Shown here piece after piece: positions 22,595 through 32,560 of a DNA stretch of 64,000 nt. How positions within the stretch are numbered: the stretch's first letter is position 1; every line of letters starts with the position of its first letter. The notes below the pieces were generated by a model. That model searched no databases, was not told where the DNA came from, and saw only the letters and a program-made list of their open reading frames with translations. Source of the DNA: Phanerodontia chrysosporium (lineage: Eukaryota; Basidiomycota; Agaricomycetes; Polyporales; Phanerochaetaceae). The stretch is from the NCBI GenBank assembly GCA_001910725.1, contig MJGA01000001.1, positions 1,426,001-1,490,000 of the forward strand, in the 5' to 3' direction. The position numbers and the translations under genes are program-made.

Positions 22595-22950
22595 TGCGTG
22601 TATATGTGGTGTGGGTAGGTAGTTCTAAGAAGTTTTGGTTGGTGGGCGAGAGGAGGGATGGTCGTGAAATCGTGAATGCTGAAAATGTGATGCGGTACCG
22701 AATTGATCGAAGCCTCTGCCACGTGGAATGGATCAACGTTGACACTGCTTGCTGCGTAAGGCAGGTATGCTGGTTCCGGGAGTGACTCACATAGCATCCT
22801 TACGCAGCTCCCTCCCATGCAACTTTCTGCCAGGTCTCTGCGTTCATGACTTTGCTAATATAACTCATGTCATTCGTCATACAATAATTTGATCGTAGTC
22901 TGAGGCGGGGGATGAGGGCATCGCATCACGGCTGTCTAGTCATGCGAGGA
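22595..22950. other. Upstream region of the DUF2423 gene
   Basis: 356 bp between the DUF2423 start and the end of the ubiquitin hydrolase gene, both on the minus strand. No coding signal was found. Confidence 0.5.
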
Positions 22951-23753
22951 CTACTGACCCGACTCCTCCCTCACCAGCGCAAGCAAATTGAAGTTCAGGT
23001 TATCCTCCCTTTGGAGAAATGTGCGGACAGCTTTAAGTACCGGCTCGCTCAGCATGTCGCCCCCCTCCGGTAGCTTCACTCCGAGGTCAATTGGTCCCTT
23101 ACGGTCTCCATCAAGGAGGTACAGATTCCCGGTCTTGTTGGATGTGACGAAGCAGGTGTAGTGGCACCCCACCTCGTCGTCTTCGTGTTCTGGCGGGGCG
23201 GTGTCACCTTTTAAGGCGGCGGCGGTGTGGATCTTCTCGAGCTCGGATGAGCCCTCGAGGACGAGCGCACGTTCCCCTGGCTCCAGGGGATAGCCTTCTC
23301 GAGGAGGTCTGCTATAACTGTCCCTGGCTCTGCGGTAGATCGCAATAAGTGATGCCGACCCGTGGGATAAGGAGCTCTACACTCACGAATGTACTGCCTC
23401 GCAGGACCATTGCAAATCGCATGCAGAATGCCATAGAGTCCGCAAGCATTGTATATTGTCTGCTTCCACCACACCACTGGCTCTTCGGGGCCTTTGCCAG
23501 TATAGGGCTCGCTGTTTGCTTCCTCCTCTTGCTTGGCGCTCTCCCATGTCGGCGTGGTGGGGAAGACCAGCACGAGCGCAAGTGCAGGACGCGGAGTCAG
23601 TGCGAGGATCTCGGGGTCGTCGATAGAGAGAACATCTGCCCATACGAGCGATGAGGATACCCCCAGCCCATGGGTCACTTCAGTGAACACCGCCGGGTTT
23701 GATTCGAGCGGGAAGAAGGCCATCCGATTGATTCTGCTTCCTTTCTTAACCAT
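22951..23753 (-). CDS. YUH1: Ubiquitin carboxyl-terminal hydrolase, UCH family (C12), one frame break
   Basis: Exons 23753-23387 and 23329-22951 give about 248 residues. 'FFPLESNPAVFTEVTHGLG' is the typical start, and the catalytic set is present: Gln and Cys in 'WKQTIYNACGLYGILHAI', His in 'GCHYTCFV', Asp in 'LLDGDRKGPIDLG'. UCH enzymes release small adducts from ubiquitin C-termini and process precursors in the cytosol. Between 'LLEKAIP' and 'EPGERALVLEG' one C is missing near 23285 in a run of four, which breaks the frame; both sides are otherwise intact, so an error is likelier than decay. ATG 23753 was chosen; ATG 23723, just before 'AFFPLE', is possible. Confidence 0.85.
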
Positions 23754-24277
23754 GCTATTGCGTTTGGTCAGGTGCAGAAGACGTATCGTTGTTCATGGCT
23801 GGACCAACCTCTCCGTTGATGGTGGTCAATGTGCAAGGCGCGGGCTTGCGCGTCCGCCCTTTAACTGGACGGGTCGGCAGTCCCCGCGATGACAATATAG
23901 TCGCCTTTGAGCGGTGGAACAAGCACGGGAGCCTCTGGGCTAGCATTAGCAGCAACTTCTGGGTACGACTCACTTCCGATATTACGTTCTCTTAGATGAA
24001 GATGGCCCGCGCATGTAGTTTCCGGGAAGGTGTATCACGAACCTACAGGAGTATAAAGCAAAGAAGACCCCAGGTTAGGATAGCATTACGAGAACAAGTG
24101 TGGGTTTTCTACTACGAGCCGAAAAGTGTCGGCTAATAGGCAGCGACACTTGCAGGGCGCATGTGCAGACGGATGCAGCGAAGCGTCGGATGAGTAAAAG
24201 GGACTGCGACAGGATCATCTGCAAGGATGCATTACCGGTAAACTTTGGCAGGAAGGATATACGCAGAATGAACGTAC
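23754..24277. other. Upstream region of the UCH gene
   Basis: 524 bp between two minus-strand genes. A frame at 23973-23755 is open but has no recognised content; an upstream UCH exon is not excluded. Otherwise nothing is seen. Confidence 0.45.
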
Positions 24278-24820
24278 CTATTGTTCCCGCTGCTCCTGCT
24301 TCTGCTGAAGTTCCCTGTCCCTCCGAATGTACTCTTGTATCCGCTCCTCCTCTTCCTCCAGCACCTCCAATCCTGGCTTGCCAATATCCTCTATACCGTA
24401 CAACGCATTGATGACAGCTTGCTCCCGCGCGTCCTTGCGCTGACTCCAGGTGATCATGTCGTTATTCGCTGCAGTCGGCTTGAGGTGTACGCTTTCGCCC
24501 ATCTTCGGCAGGACACGCCGCTTGGCAAGGTCGGAGCGCAGGTCGCGGAGCAGGACCTCGCGTTCGAGCATGCCTGCCATCGCGTCAGGTCTCTCGATGA
24601 ACGCAATATCGATCTCCCTCGAGAGGTTTTCCGGCGTGATAAACTTCTCCGTCTGGTGGTACAGCGAGATGAGGGCGCGCATCTTCGCCGACGGCAGCTT
24701 GCTATGCGACGGAATCTCCGCGGAGCCTGGTTTGGGTGCCTTTGGTATCACTTTTGTGGAGACATGTCTCCGAGAAGAGCCTGCCCGTCGAGCCGCAGTG
24801 CGAAGGGTGTTGGACAACAT
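24278..24820 (-). CDS. Predicted mitochondrial protein, unknown function
   Basis: A single exon of 180 codons. The N-terminus 'MLSNTLRTAARRAGSSRRH' is a good mitochondrial presequence. The body contains 'PSAKMRALISLYHQTEKFIT' and 'LSREIDIAFIE', then a charged helical region ending in a glutamine- and glutamate-rich coiled coil. I recall this 'MRALISLYHQ...FITPENL' core from conserved fungal mitochondrial proteins, perhaps mitoribosome-associated (Fyv4-like), but cannot confirm it. ATG 24820 is preferred over an in-frame ATG 39 bp upstream because it begins the presequence. Confidence 0.65.
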   Translation of the reverse strand: MLSNTLRTAARRAGSSRRHVSTKVIPKAPKPGSAEIPSHSKLPSAKMRALISLYHQTEKFITPENLSREIDIAFIERPDAMAGMLEREVLLRDLRSDLAKRRVLPKMGESVHLKPTAANNDMITWSQRKDAREQAVINALYGIEDIGKPGLEVLEEEEERIQEYIRRDRELQQKQEQREQ

Positions 24821-24988
24821 TGCGGGACTGAGGAAGTGAGTTAGGCGCGCGTCTAGCAACTGACGACCACTAAATGTCGCGGTACGCGTACTACGCGTTG
24901 TGCACTCGGATGTGGACTATCAAGGCCGACACGTCATGCGATGGTATAGCTGTGAGGATGTAAGATACAACTACGATTTCTGACACTG

Positions 24989-26921
24989 CTAACTTTCTAG
25001 ACGTTCTCGTTCAGTCGCTTGAGACTCCACCACTTTGTTCATCGCATCCAACCACACCAAAACATCCGTACCTGGTCCCTTCTGCCGTGCTCTCCCAGAG
25101 CCACCGTTTGCAAGAGGGCTCATACACTTTGGCTGTAGCATGGGCATAGAGCCTATATACTTCGCATGTGCAAGTACCGGTAGGCGGCGTAGAGATCGGC
25201 CAGACATGCCTTGGTTCTGGAGGTACGCGTAGTATTAAGTGATCTGCAATTGTTGGATGGAAGTGATGAGTTACAACTTACCCTACATTTCTCTGCGAGG
25301 TTGAGAAGTCTAAGAGCCACGTGCTTAGACCTGTCTCGTTGCTCGTTGCTGTTCGATGAGGCGGCCGGACCCTCGAAAGCGGAGTGACATCCTGAGGACA
25401 GTGTTCCATGTAGCCCGGATGTGTCAGTGGTGCTGCTAGGTTTGACCACCGACTGGAAGGCGGATGTTCGCTCGTAGAGGACAGCTTGAGTCAAGCTCGG
25501 GACGTCCTAGGTGCGATGTGAGTACTGTATGACAGACAGAGGAAGCAGCGAAACGAACAATCTCGCCGATAATGCCCTTTGTGACTAGTTCAGACAGGCA
25601 GCTTCGCAGGATCTCGTAGATGGCATCTCGTGGAGGAAGATCAACATATTGAATGATATCCGCGCGATCGACGAATGCTGAATCTATGTACTCCTTATCA
25701 GAAGAGCAGCAGTGGCACAGTATGCTATCGTATTGCCGCACCTATGGCTTTCGCCAGGTTGCTTGTGGACATCACTAGAACGTTCTTGCGGTGTTTCAGC
25801 TTGTCTAGTTGGGTCAAAAGAGCGTTGACCACCTGAAGAAGATCAGACCGTAATTGAGACGGGGACACAAGGGACATACCCTCAGCGCGTCAGACGGCTC
25901 TGTTCCCGCCATGGCACCGGCTCGTGCAGATGTCAATGATTCCACTTCGTCTTGGTGTCACGTTCAGTCACCAGGTCACCGTGAAACATGAATCTCAATA
26001 CCTATCAGGACTACCACGAATGTGTCTTCGTCTTCTACCATGTCGGTAACAGTGCTGAAGAGTCGTTGGACGAGTTTACCAGACTCGGAGAACCAACGAG
26101 AAAATAGTGAATGCGAATTTATCTCTAACAGTCTCGAATGCGGGTAGCTTGAGCCAGTCAGCTAGCTGTCTTCATAGCAAGGAGGTGCGGACACGCACCG
26201 ATCGGATAGTCGAATAGAAAGTTTCTGCGCTAAGGCACGGCACAAAGACGTTTTTCCTGTTCCTGGAGGGCCGTGTAGCAAGACCACCCGGTTCCAAGAG
26301 ACAACGTTGACTATGAAACGGTCATTATAAGTAGAACATGGCAGAACGGGTAAAACGCACAATCCACATCGGCATCGCTGAAAACCACAGTAGCGTATAT
26401 GTAGTCAAGTAGCTTGCTTTTGATGTCGTCGGAGTATATGAGACTCTCCCATAAACCTTCCCAGTTCAGGCTCGGGAGCTCGCAGACACTGGCTGCCATG
26501 ACCTCCTCGCCATCCGCTCGGTTACTTCCAGAGGCAAGCTCGTCAAAGGCACCAGAGTCTGATGGCTGGTAGACGTATATCTGCAGCGCAACTTGCTCAA
26601 TAGGCAAGGATGGAGATGAGCAGGGTGATTCGGATGCATGTATGCGCTCGACGGAGGAGGATAATAATGGCACGTCTTCCCAGCCTTGAAGCGTCGAGGG
26701 CAAGTAGATGTGTGAGAACGATGATGTGATATACTGGTGTACATAGTTCCGGATGGTATCAAATCGCGCCGTAGCCGTCTGTTTCACGCGAACTTCGACT
26801 AGCACCGAGTCAGGAGTCAGGGCGGGTCTTTTCCATGCAGGCGGTGTGACTTACCGTGGACGGGCCACTGGGTTTGTGAGGGTTCTATGCTGGCCATATT
26901 TACATCGTTCGCGTGCTCCAT
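24989..26921 (-). CDS. PCH2: PCH2/TRIP13 AAA+ ATPase (HORMA remodeller)
   Basis: About nine exons from ATG 26921 to a stop at 24989 join in phase. The N-terminal part ('[18 protein letters not shown]') is the substrate-recognition domain. The AAA+ core shows Walker A '[18 protein letters not shown]', Walker B '[18 protein letters not shown]', a sensor-1 segment '[10 protein letters not shown]', the arginine-finger region '[18 protein letters not shown]', and the Pch2 signature '[18 protein letters not shown]'. Pch2/TRIP13 unfolds HORMA-domain proteins such as Hop1 and Mad2 and acts in meiotic chromosome axis control and the spindle checkpoint. A serine-rich insertion of about 45 residues precedes the last helices. 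It is divergent from the Rdx gene. Confidence 0.9.
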
Positions 26922-27145
26922 GGTCCTCGAGGTTTGAGCAGGTGGTAGATCGTGGTGAAGAACTTGAATGGCGAGCCGCGGCTCGGACGCGCCCTCTTTG
27001 ACCCTAACCCGATAGACGCGTCGCATGTTTGTCGCGTGGCATGACCGTGTCAAGGGGCCGTAAGCGCATCAGGTCATCATCCTGACCTCACCTTGCCTCA
27101 TCTCTCCCGTCGTAATCCCAGTCTCGTGCTACGACTACGACCACC
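26922..27145. promoter_or_regulatory. Divergent promoter of PCH2 and the Rdx-family gene
   Basis: 224 bp between the two start codons. Promoters of both must lie here; no specific site was recognised. Confidence 0.5.
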
Positions 27146-27803
27146 ATGTCGGACAGCCAGGAGTGTGTAGAATGTCGCCAGGACGCAGCCGACGTGCCTC
27201 AGCAGCAAGTCGCCGAGGCATCTTCTGAACCATCTGTCCAGGAAGCTCCACGCGAGGTTCCCGAGCCTACTCCAGAGGATCCCCTGAATCCTACGACATT
27301 CATCCCACCCGCGCCCTTGCCGACCCCTCACATTACAATAGAGTTCTGCGACAGGGTGCGTGTCCGTTGTTAGGTCCGCGAATCTTTGGGCCTCACCCCA
27401 CCCTTCTGGTAGTGCCGATGGTATGTCTGATAGGTCGTCCTCCACGAAGCCCCGGCTTGATAAGGATTCCAGGCAACACCGTGCGACATGGGTGTCCACC
27501 GAGCTCATGCTCACCTTCCCTACGCCTACTGTTAGGTGCATCACCTTGCTACCGCTGAACTCGGAAGCAACAGGGGGCCGCTTCCGAGTCTGGCTGACTA
27601 TGGCGGAAAGACCGCCTATACTTATCTGGGATAGGAAAGTAGAGGGTGGCTTCCCCGAGCTTAAAATCCTGGTACGTTGGCGCTATATCTGCATACACGT
27701 TGCAGGAGTTACTAACATGAGCCAGAAACAACGCATACGTGACCACGTACAGCCCGGTAAATCACTAGGGCACTCGGACAAGAAACAAGAACCGCGAGTG
27801 TAG
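27146..27803 (+). CDS. Rdx/SelW family thioredoxin-like protein
   Basis: Four exons, 27146-27355, 27413-27420, 27473-27671 and 27726-27803, encode 164 residues. The Rdx core is clear: 'HITIEFCDRCRWQHRATWV', 'ELMLTFPTPTVR', 'GGRFRVWL', 'LIWDRKVEGGFPELK', 'QRIRDHVQPGKSLGHSD'. The CxxC redox motif (Cys-Asp-Arg-Cys) and the following Arg-Trp depend on exon 2, which is only 8 nt long. Rdx proteins (SelW, SelT relatives) bind partners through this motif; here cysteine replaces selenocysteine. The first 55 residues are acidic and proline-rich. The last intron has a perfect TACTAAC branch site next to its acceptor. Confidence 0.9.
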
Positions 27804-28266
27804 GCTGCGATTGTGTATTGTAACAGCGCAGATTCTGTTGTACGTCATCGTTATAGATGTCTCGTCAGTCCAGTGCTTGTCTGTCTAGATTCTGACTTGT
27901 AAAGTTGACAATTCTCGTATCTCGACTTTTTGATGGATGTAACAGGATCCATGCCGTCACATCAGTATGCGCATGAGCACGAGGCTCTAGCCCTTGTTCT
28001 CCAAGTCTCCATCGATGGCCTGGTCCTGGGAAGTAAGTTTTGCGGACGACGTACGGCATTTAATAGGCGCCTTGCCCTTATTCTTTCTGGACCAAAGCTC
28101 CCATGGCTCCCAGGGACGATGAAGGAGGTCTTCTCCGGGGATGAAGGAGCGCCTCATGAACTTCACTCGCTGGTCCTGCCCCGTCCCCCACCCTCTCTCC
28201 TGGACTTTGGCTCCGCCGACAGCCCCACTTCCACAGTGTTGACCGGTACTGGCTTATACTCAAGAT
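27804..28266. other. Region with a possible short minus-strand gene
   Basis: On the minus strand, around 28150-28040, a frame reads 'RVKFMRRSFIPGEDLL' and 'WEPWELWSRKNKGKAPIK', which looks like protein, but no start, splice chain or family could be fixed. On the plus strand the region should also carry the promoter of copy B. Confidence 0.35.
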
Positions 28267-31200
28267 ATGACCCATGAGCGACATTCTACCATCTCGTCTC
28301 AAGTGCATTCGCCGGGTGAGTTACGCCACATCGCATTTTGCGTGCTGCTACTGACCGCCGATGATCTTTCCGTAAAGCTGTAATAAGGCACGAACATGAT
28401 GTACCAGACGAAGAATCAGCATTTGGCGCGTTTCAGAGGTATGGAGTGGGGGATGCCATACCATGGACGTACGCTGTGTCCGGACTGACTGTGATGACAG
28501 GCAGACAATCGAGCTGGACCGCGAGGTAGGACGTCGTGACTGCATATCATGCGAAACGTCCTATTCACTTGCACCCGATTGCAGCTTCGCCAGCTATCTA
28601 ACGCCGCTCGGCAACTCGGCAGCTCCGTGGGCATACTCTCCGCGTCCTTCAGACTATGCGAACGTCTGGGTCGTGTTCTCTTTCTCTTTCGCGAGAATGC
28701 GATAGCGCTATTTCCTCACCTGAAAGTCTCTCAATTGATTCGTGAACTCCAAGTAGATCGCTACTGGAACTTCAAGCGTCAGCGTCGGCATCGGCGACGA
28801 AACCGACTTCTCAGTCTCGTATCCAGACTCAGCAATGGTCAAGGTCAACCTACAATCCATGGTCTCCCCAATGAACTCAACGCGCTGGCCAAAGATATCG
28901 CTACCCTGCTGGATTGCTTTAGTCAGTACCCAGAATTTCTTGACGAGGTTCCCGAGCAAACATTGGAAGAAGATATTCGAGGATGGGCGAGTTATCTAAC
29001 TGGCTTCACTGGTACGATAATTGTGGGCCGCTTTAGTCCAGTACTGATGGATATACAGATGACATAGAAACCGCGGCTGTTCGCAGATATGTTCACGACC
29101 TCTCTATAGTGCTCGGCGAGCGATTCCAGCAAATCACAGAGTTCATACCTCGATTCATCCGAGTCGGTACGTGCTGCCACCACGCCTCTGGCCTTTTCTC
29201 AATTCGACGGCTACAACAGGCATACCCACCATTCGTGGCGCTCAAAAAGGTTCTGCGGGCAATCTCGTCAATCTATCTACGGTCGCTACCCTATTCTCGG
29301 GCGTCACGGCCACTGTCCTTCAGTTCTCATATGCTAGTAATGACACGGTCATGGCATCAGCGGTCAATGGCTTCTGGTTCACCTCGCTCGTGTTCAGTAT
29401 CAGCGCCGCGGTCAACAGCTTGCTAGGGCTAACATGGATGCAAGCGGTCTTGTACGTTCGCATCCCGATCGCTCTTCTAGTGCCACTGAAGAAAAAGCGT
29501 AGCCGTTCTCCAGACCACCGCATACCGTGGTGGGTCCTAATGTGGATCAAGCGATCGCCACTGGTCTTTCTCGTGTTGTCTGTCGCTTGCTTTTTCCTCG
29601 GCCTGATCCTCTTTGCATACTCCTCGCAACAGGTAATTTCCTATTCACCAGTTATGTTCGTCAGACTAACGGATTTGCCATTCAGAGCCGGGTGACGGCA
29701 ATCTTGACATTGGTACTCTCTGCCGCCTGCTGCTTCGGCCTGACAGCAATGTCTATTTGGATCGCGTTCGAACGTTGGATTTTCAACTGGCACGACGGCA
29801 ATAAACTTCTCTCCGATGTTCTGGCGGAAGCCGCCGCAGGATTCCTCAATGTCAGATTCGTTGCCTGGACTCTGGATCAGTACCGCCGCTTTGAGCCGAT
29901 CAAGAAGCGAGTCGTCGTCTGCAGTACACCCTATGTGCAGTCCATCAAGAAGCTACTCTCCAGTGTCCTCTACACGACGGAAGGCATTGTGGAGGTTGGA
30001 AGCGTAGCTGATCAACCTGTCCTATCACGAACGCAATTGGAGCGTGTTGGTCCCGACCTCGAAGCTCAGAATGTCCTGGAGGCTGCCACAACTGGCCAAG
30101 GAGGCCAACCAGTTCTTACAGGCAAGGAACGTTTTCGATTGCTTGTGCACCGTGTGATGGAGCATGAACGATCACATCCGACGGAAACTGTGCGCCCTCG
30201 CAGCGCAACTACACGACCCAGTCTCAGGAATTCCCGACGCCATCACACGGAACTGACAGACATCAGTACAGTGACCGTTCCGAGCGGCATCGTCAGCACA
30301 TTGATTCCCAAATTGAAGAATTTCGAGGTTGTTCAGAAGCTGGACGTTCATACGGGATCGGTCCGTGATCTGCAGTTCTCCCCGAATGGGCAATACCTCG
30401 CTACGGCTAGGTAACCTCCTTGTCATGCTGCCTGCATCTCGATGATTTAAGCCCCTTGTAGCGCGGACAAGACTATTCTCGTGCTGGATGCCATGGTATG
30501 TACTGACAGTGCTACGGTGAAGACATCTCTTTACCTGCTCCCCAGAACTCGTTTTCAGCGGGAAAGCCGTTATCTCACCCTGCAGGACTGGTTAGTCAAT
30601 TGGAGTGGTGTGTTTCTTCTCTCGCGTGCTCGACCTGCACAGGCTGATATACAGAAGGTCACCCTGTGGCGCAATGTTCATCACGAAGGCTAACGAGACA
30701 ATCCGAGGTTGGGAGAAGAACAACGTAAGTACTTGCATGTCGAAGGGTGTCCTTATCATGTTTGAACGGTCACAGGATGATGAATTCCATAAGAGATTCA
30801 CTATCGTACGCAACACGAGCGTGAACGCCGTTCGGTGGCATCCCGACAATACAGGTAGCAGCAAGTTTGAGTCAGTACATCAGCGTCGCTGACTGATTAT
30901 TGTACAGCGATCTTGTCGGTGGAAGGCGATACCGTGGTGAAGATGGTGAGTCTCCTCGGCAGAGTCTCTTCATTGCACTCAACAGACGCAGGGGCTAGGA
31001 GGCACAGTGAGTCAAACTGGATTATATGAACGATCTATTGCTCAACATCCGCGCTAGATTCTCGCACGATACACCATCGAGAGTATGGTGTTGAGCGACA
31101 TAGCAATGACACGTAGTGGCCAATGGATGATCTGCGTAGGGACATCCATCGGGAATCCCAGAGCTACAGATGAGGGAAGCGGTGTTGGCCAAATCATTCG

Positions 31201-32095
31201 TGAGTATATCACCCTTCCTGAGTAATTCTGGTACCAATAATCCAGGCTTCAGTCTATAACACAAAGTTGTGTGTCGTAGAAAGGTTCGTCCGCGTTTAGA
31301 ACGATCTCGCCCTCTTATATACCATCAGTTACCCTCTTAGGCGTGCACCGCTCTTTGTTGAGGCTTCAGACGTTATTATTGCATCCGACAATCGCTCCGT
31401 ACTCGTGAGCTTCGGGCCAGAGGTACGTGAATTTCTCCTCAAGCATGCATCGAGCCCTCCTCTAATTCTGTGGTCCAGGCTCCGCCTCAGCTGTGGAAGC
31501 TCCAAACAGAGGGCGCATCTGCATCTCTGTTGCTTCGACACGCATTCCCATCTTCTCCAAACTCTAAGTATGCGGCGCTGGCCAGTATATTCGGGGGCGA
31601 GAACGACAGTCTTGTCTTACGCGCCGAGATGAGTGAGTTGCTCAGGCTACTTGTGGGACTGTTTGGACATTGACGAGAACAGCTGGGCATATTCATATCT
31701 GGGACCGGGATACTGCAACTTGGCTGCATGCTATCGAAGCTCCAGGAACCATATGTCAAGTGACATCTCTTGCATGGAACAATGCGACGAACAGCCTGAT
31801 GTTCGCAACGGGCAGTCTCGATGGCGCGGTTCGGGTCTGGACGACTTCAACTGAGCCCCGGTCTCCAGATTCCACGTCTCCACGGCGCACACCATCGACG
31901 TCTGGTCTAGATTATGCGCATCCTACCACCTTCCTCTCGTCGAACTTCAGACGCCGTGGGTCGTCTTTCGGTCTTGGCTATCGTTCGGAGAGCCCCATCA
32001 TGGAACCTATGCAGGAGCTTGGATCTGTGTTTTTCGAAGATGCTACTTCAGGCCCATCTCAGTCACCTGTACGGAGAGCTACGACTATGTCGTAA
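28267..32095 (+). CDS. Coiled-coil, four-helix membrane, WD40 protein, copy B
   Basis: From exon 28388-28438 onward the model is firm: microexon 28501-28525, then 28585-29011, 29059-29166, 29220-29451, 29503-29632, 29686-30410 and a series of WD40 exons to the stop at 32095. Helical domain 'LRQLSNAARQLGSSVG', membrane helices 'VATLFSGVTATVLQ', 'FWFTSLVFSISAAVNSLLGL', 'FLVLSVACFFLGLILFAY', 'CCFGLTAMSIWIAFERW', and propeller blades 'SVRDLQFSPNGQYLATARS', 'HIHIWDRDTATWLHAIEA', 'SLMFATGSLDGAVRVW' match copies A and C. Two introns found in both A and C are missing. The C-terminus is serine-rich, not acidic. The start is uncertain: ATG 28267 or 28274 leaves a phase mismatch with the next exon, so an upstream exon or a one-base error is likely. 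Confidence 0.75.
28501..28525 (+). other. 25-nt microexon of copy B
   Basis: Flanked by AG at 28499-28500 and GT at 28526-28527. It encodes 'QTIELDRE' and has counterparts of exactly 25 nt in copies A (15823-15799) and C (33103-33127). Confidence 0.8.
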
Positions 32096-32560
32096 TTCCG
32101 ATGTACAATCAGATCTCTGGCACTGAATCTCAGTCCATATCGAAGACCCTAGCCTCTGGGACCCATTTCTATTACTTCGGCGTGTTTCACACGATGAAGG
32201 TGAGGCGATATTGGTTACTAATATCTAGAACATGCATCAAACTGCTGGAGGCCATCAATTAGCCTCGAACCCGAGCCACATAGCAGCTCAACCGACTAGG
32301 GTCCTACTCTTCCATTGCAACAAACAGGATGAGGAGGTGGCATCGATCCAGAAGATCATATCCGCGCAAGATACGATACGGAACGCTTCATGTAGTATTC
32401 TTCGGGCTCGCTCTTCACACAGTTCTCTCATGGCTGTGCCACCGCATGCAACGTGTCTAGTTGCCGCACCCTTCCAGCGTTGCTGGGGCAGGACTACATA
32501 TGCTACGCCCGACAGCGTCTCGAACGTTCATACGCTTGCGTCTGCTGATTTTGTACTGCC
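32096..32560. other. Spacer between tandem copies B and C
   Basis: 465 bp holding the 3' UTR of copy B and the promoter of copy C. An open frame from 32232 runs into the first exon region of copy C in another phase; it could be an alternative first exon, but its protein is not similar to the N-termini of A or B. Confidence 0.45.
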
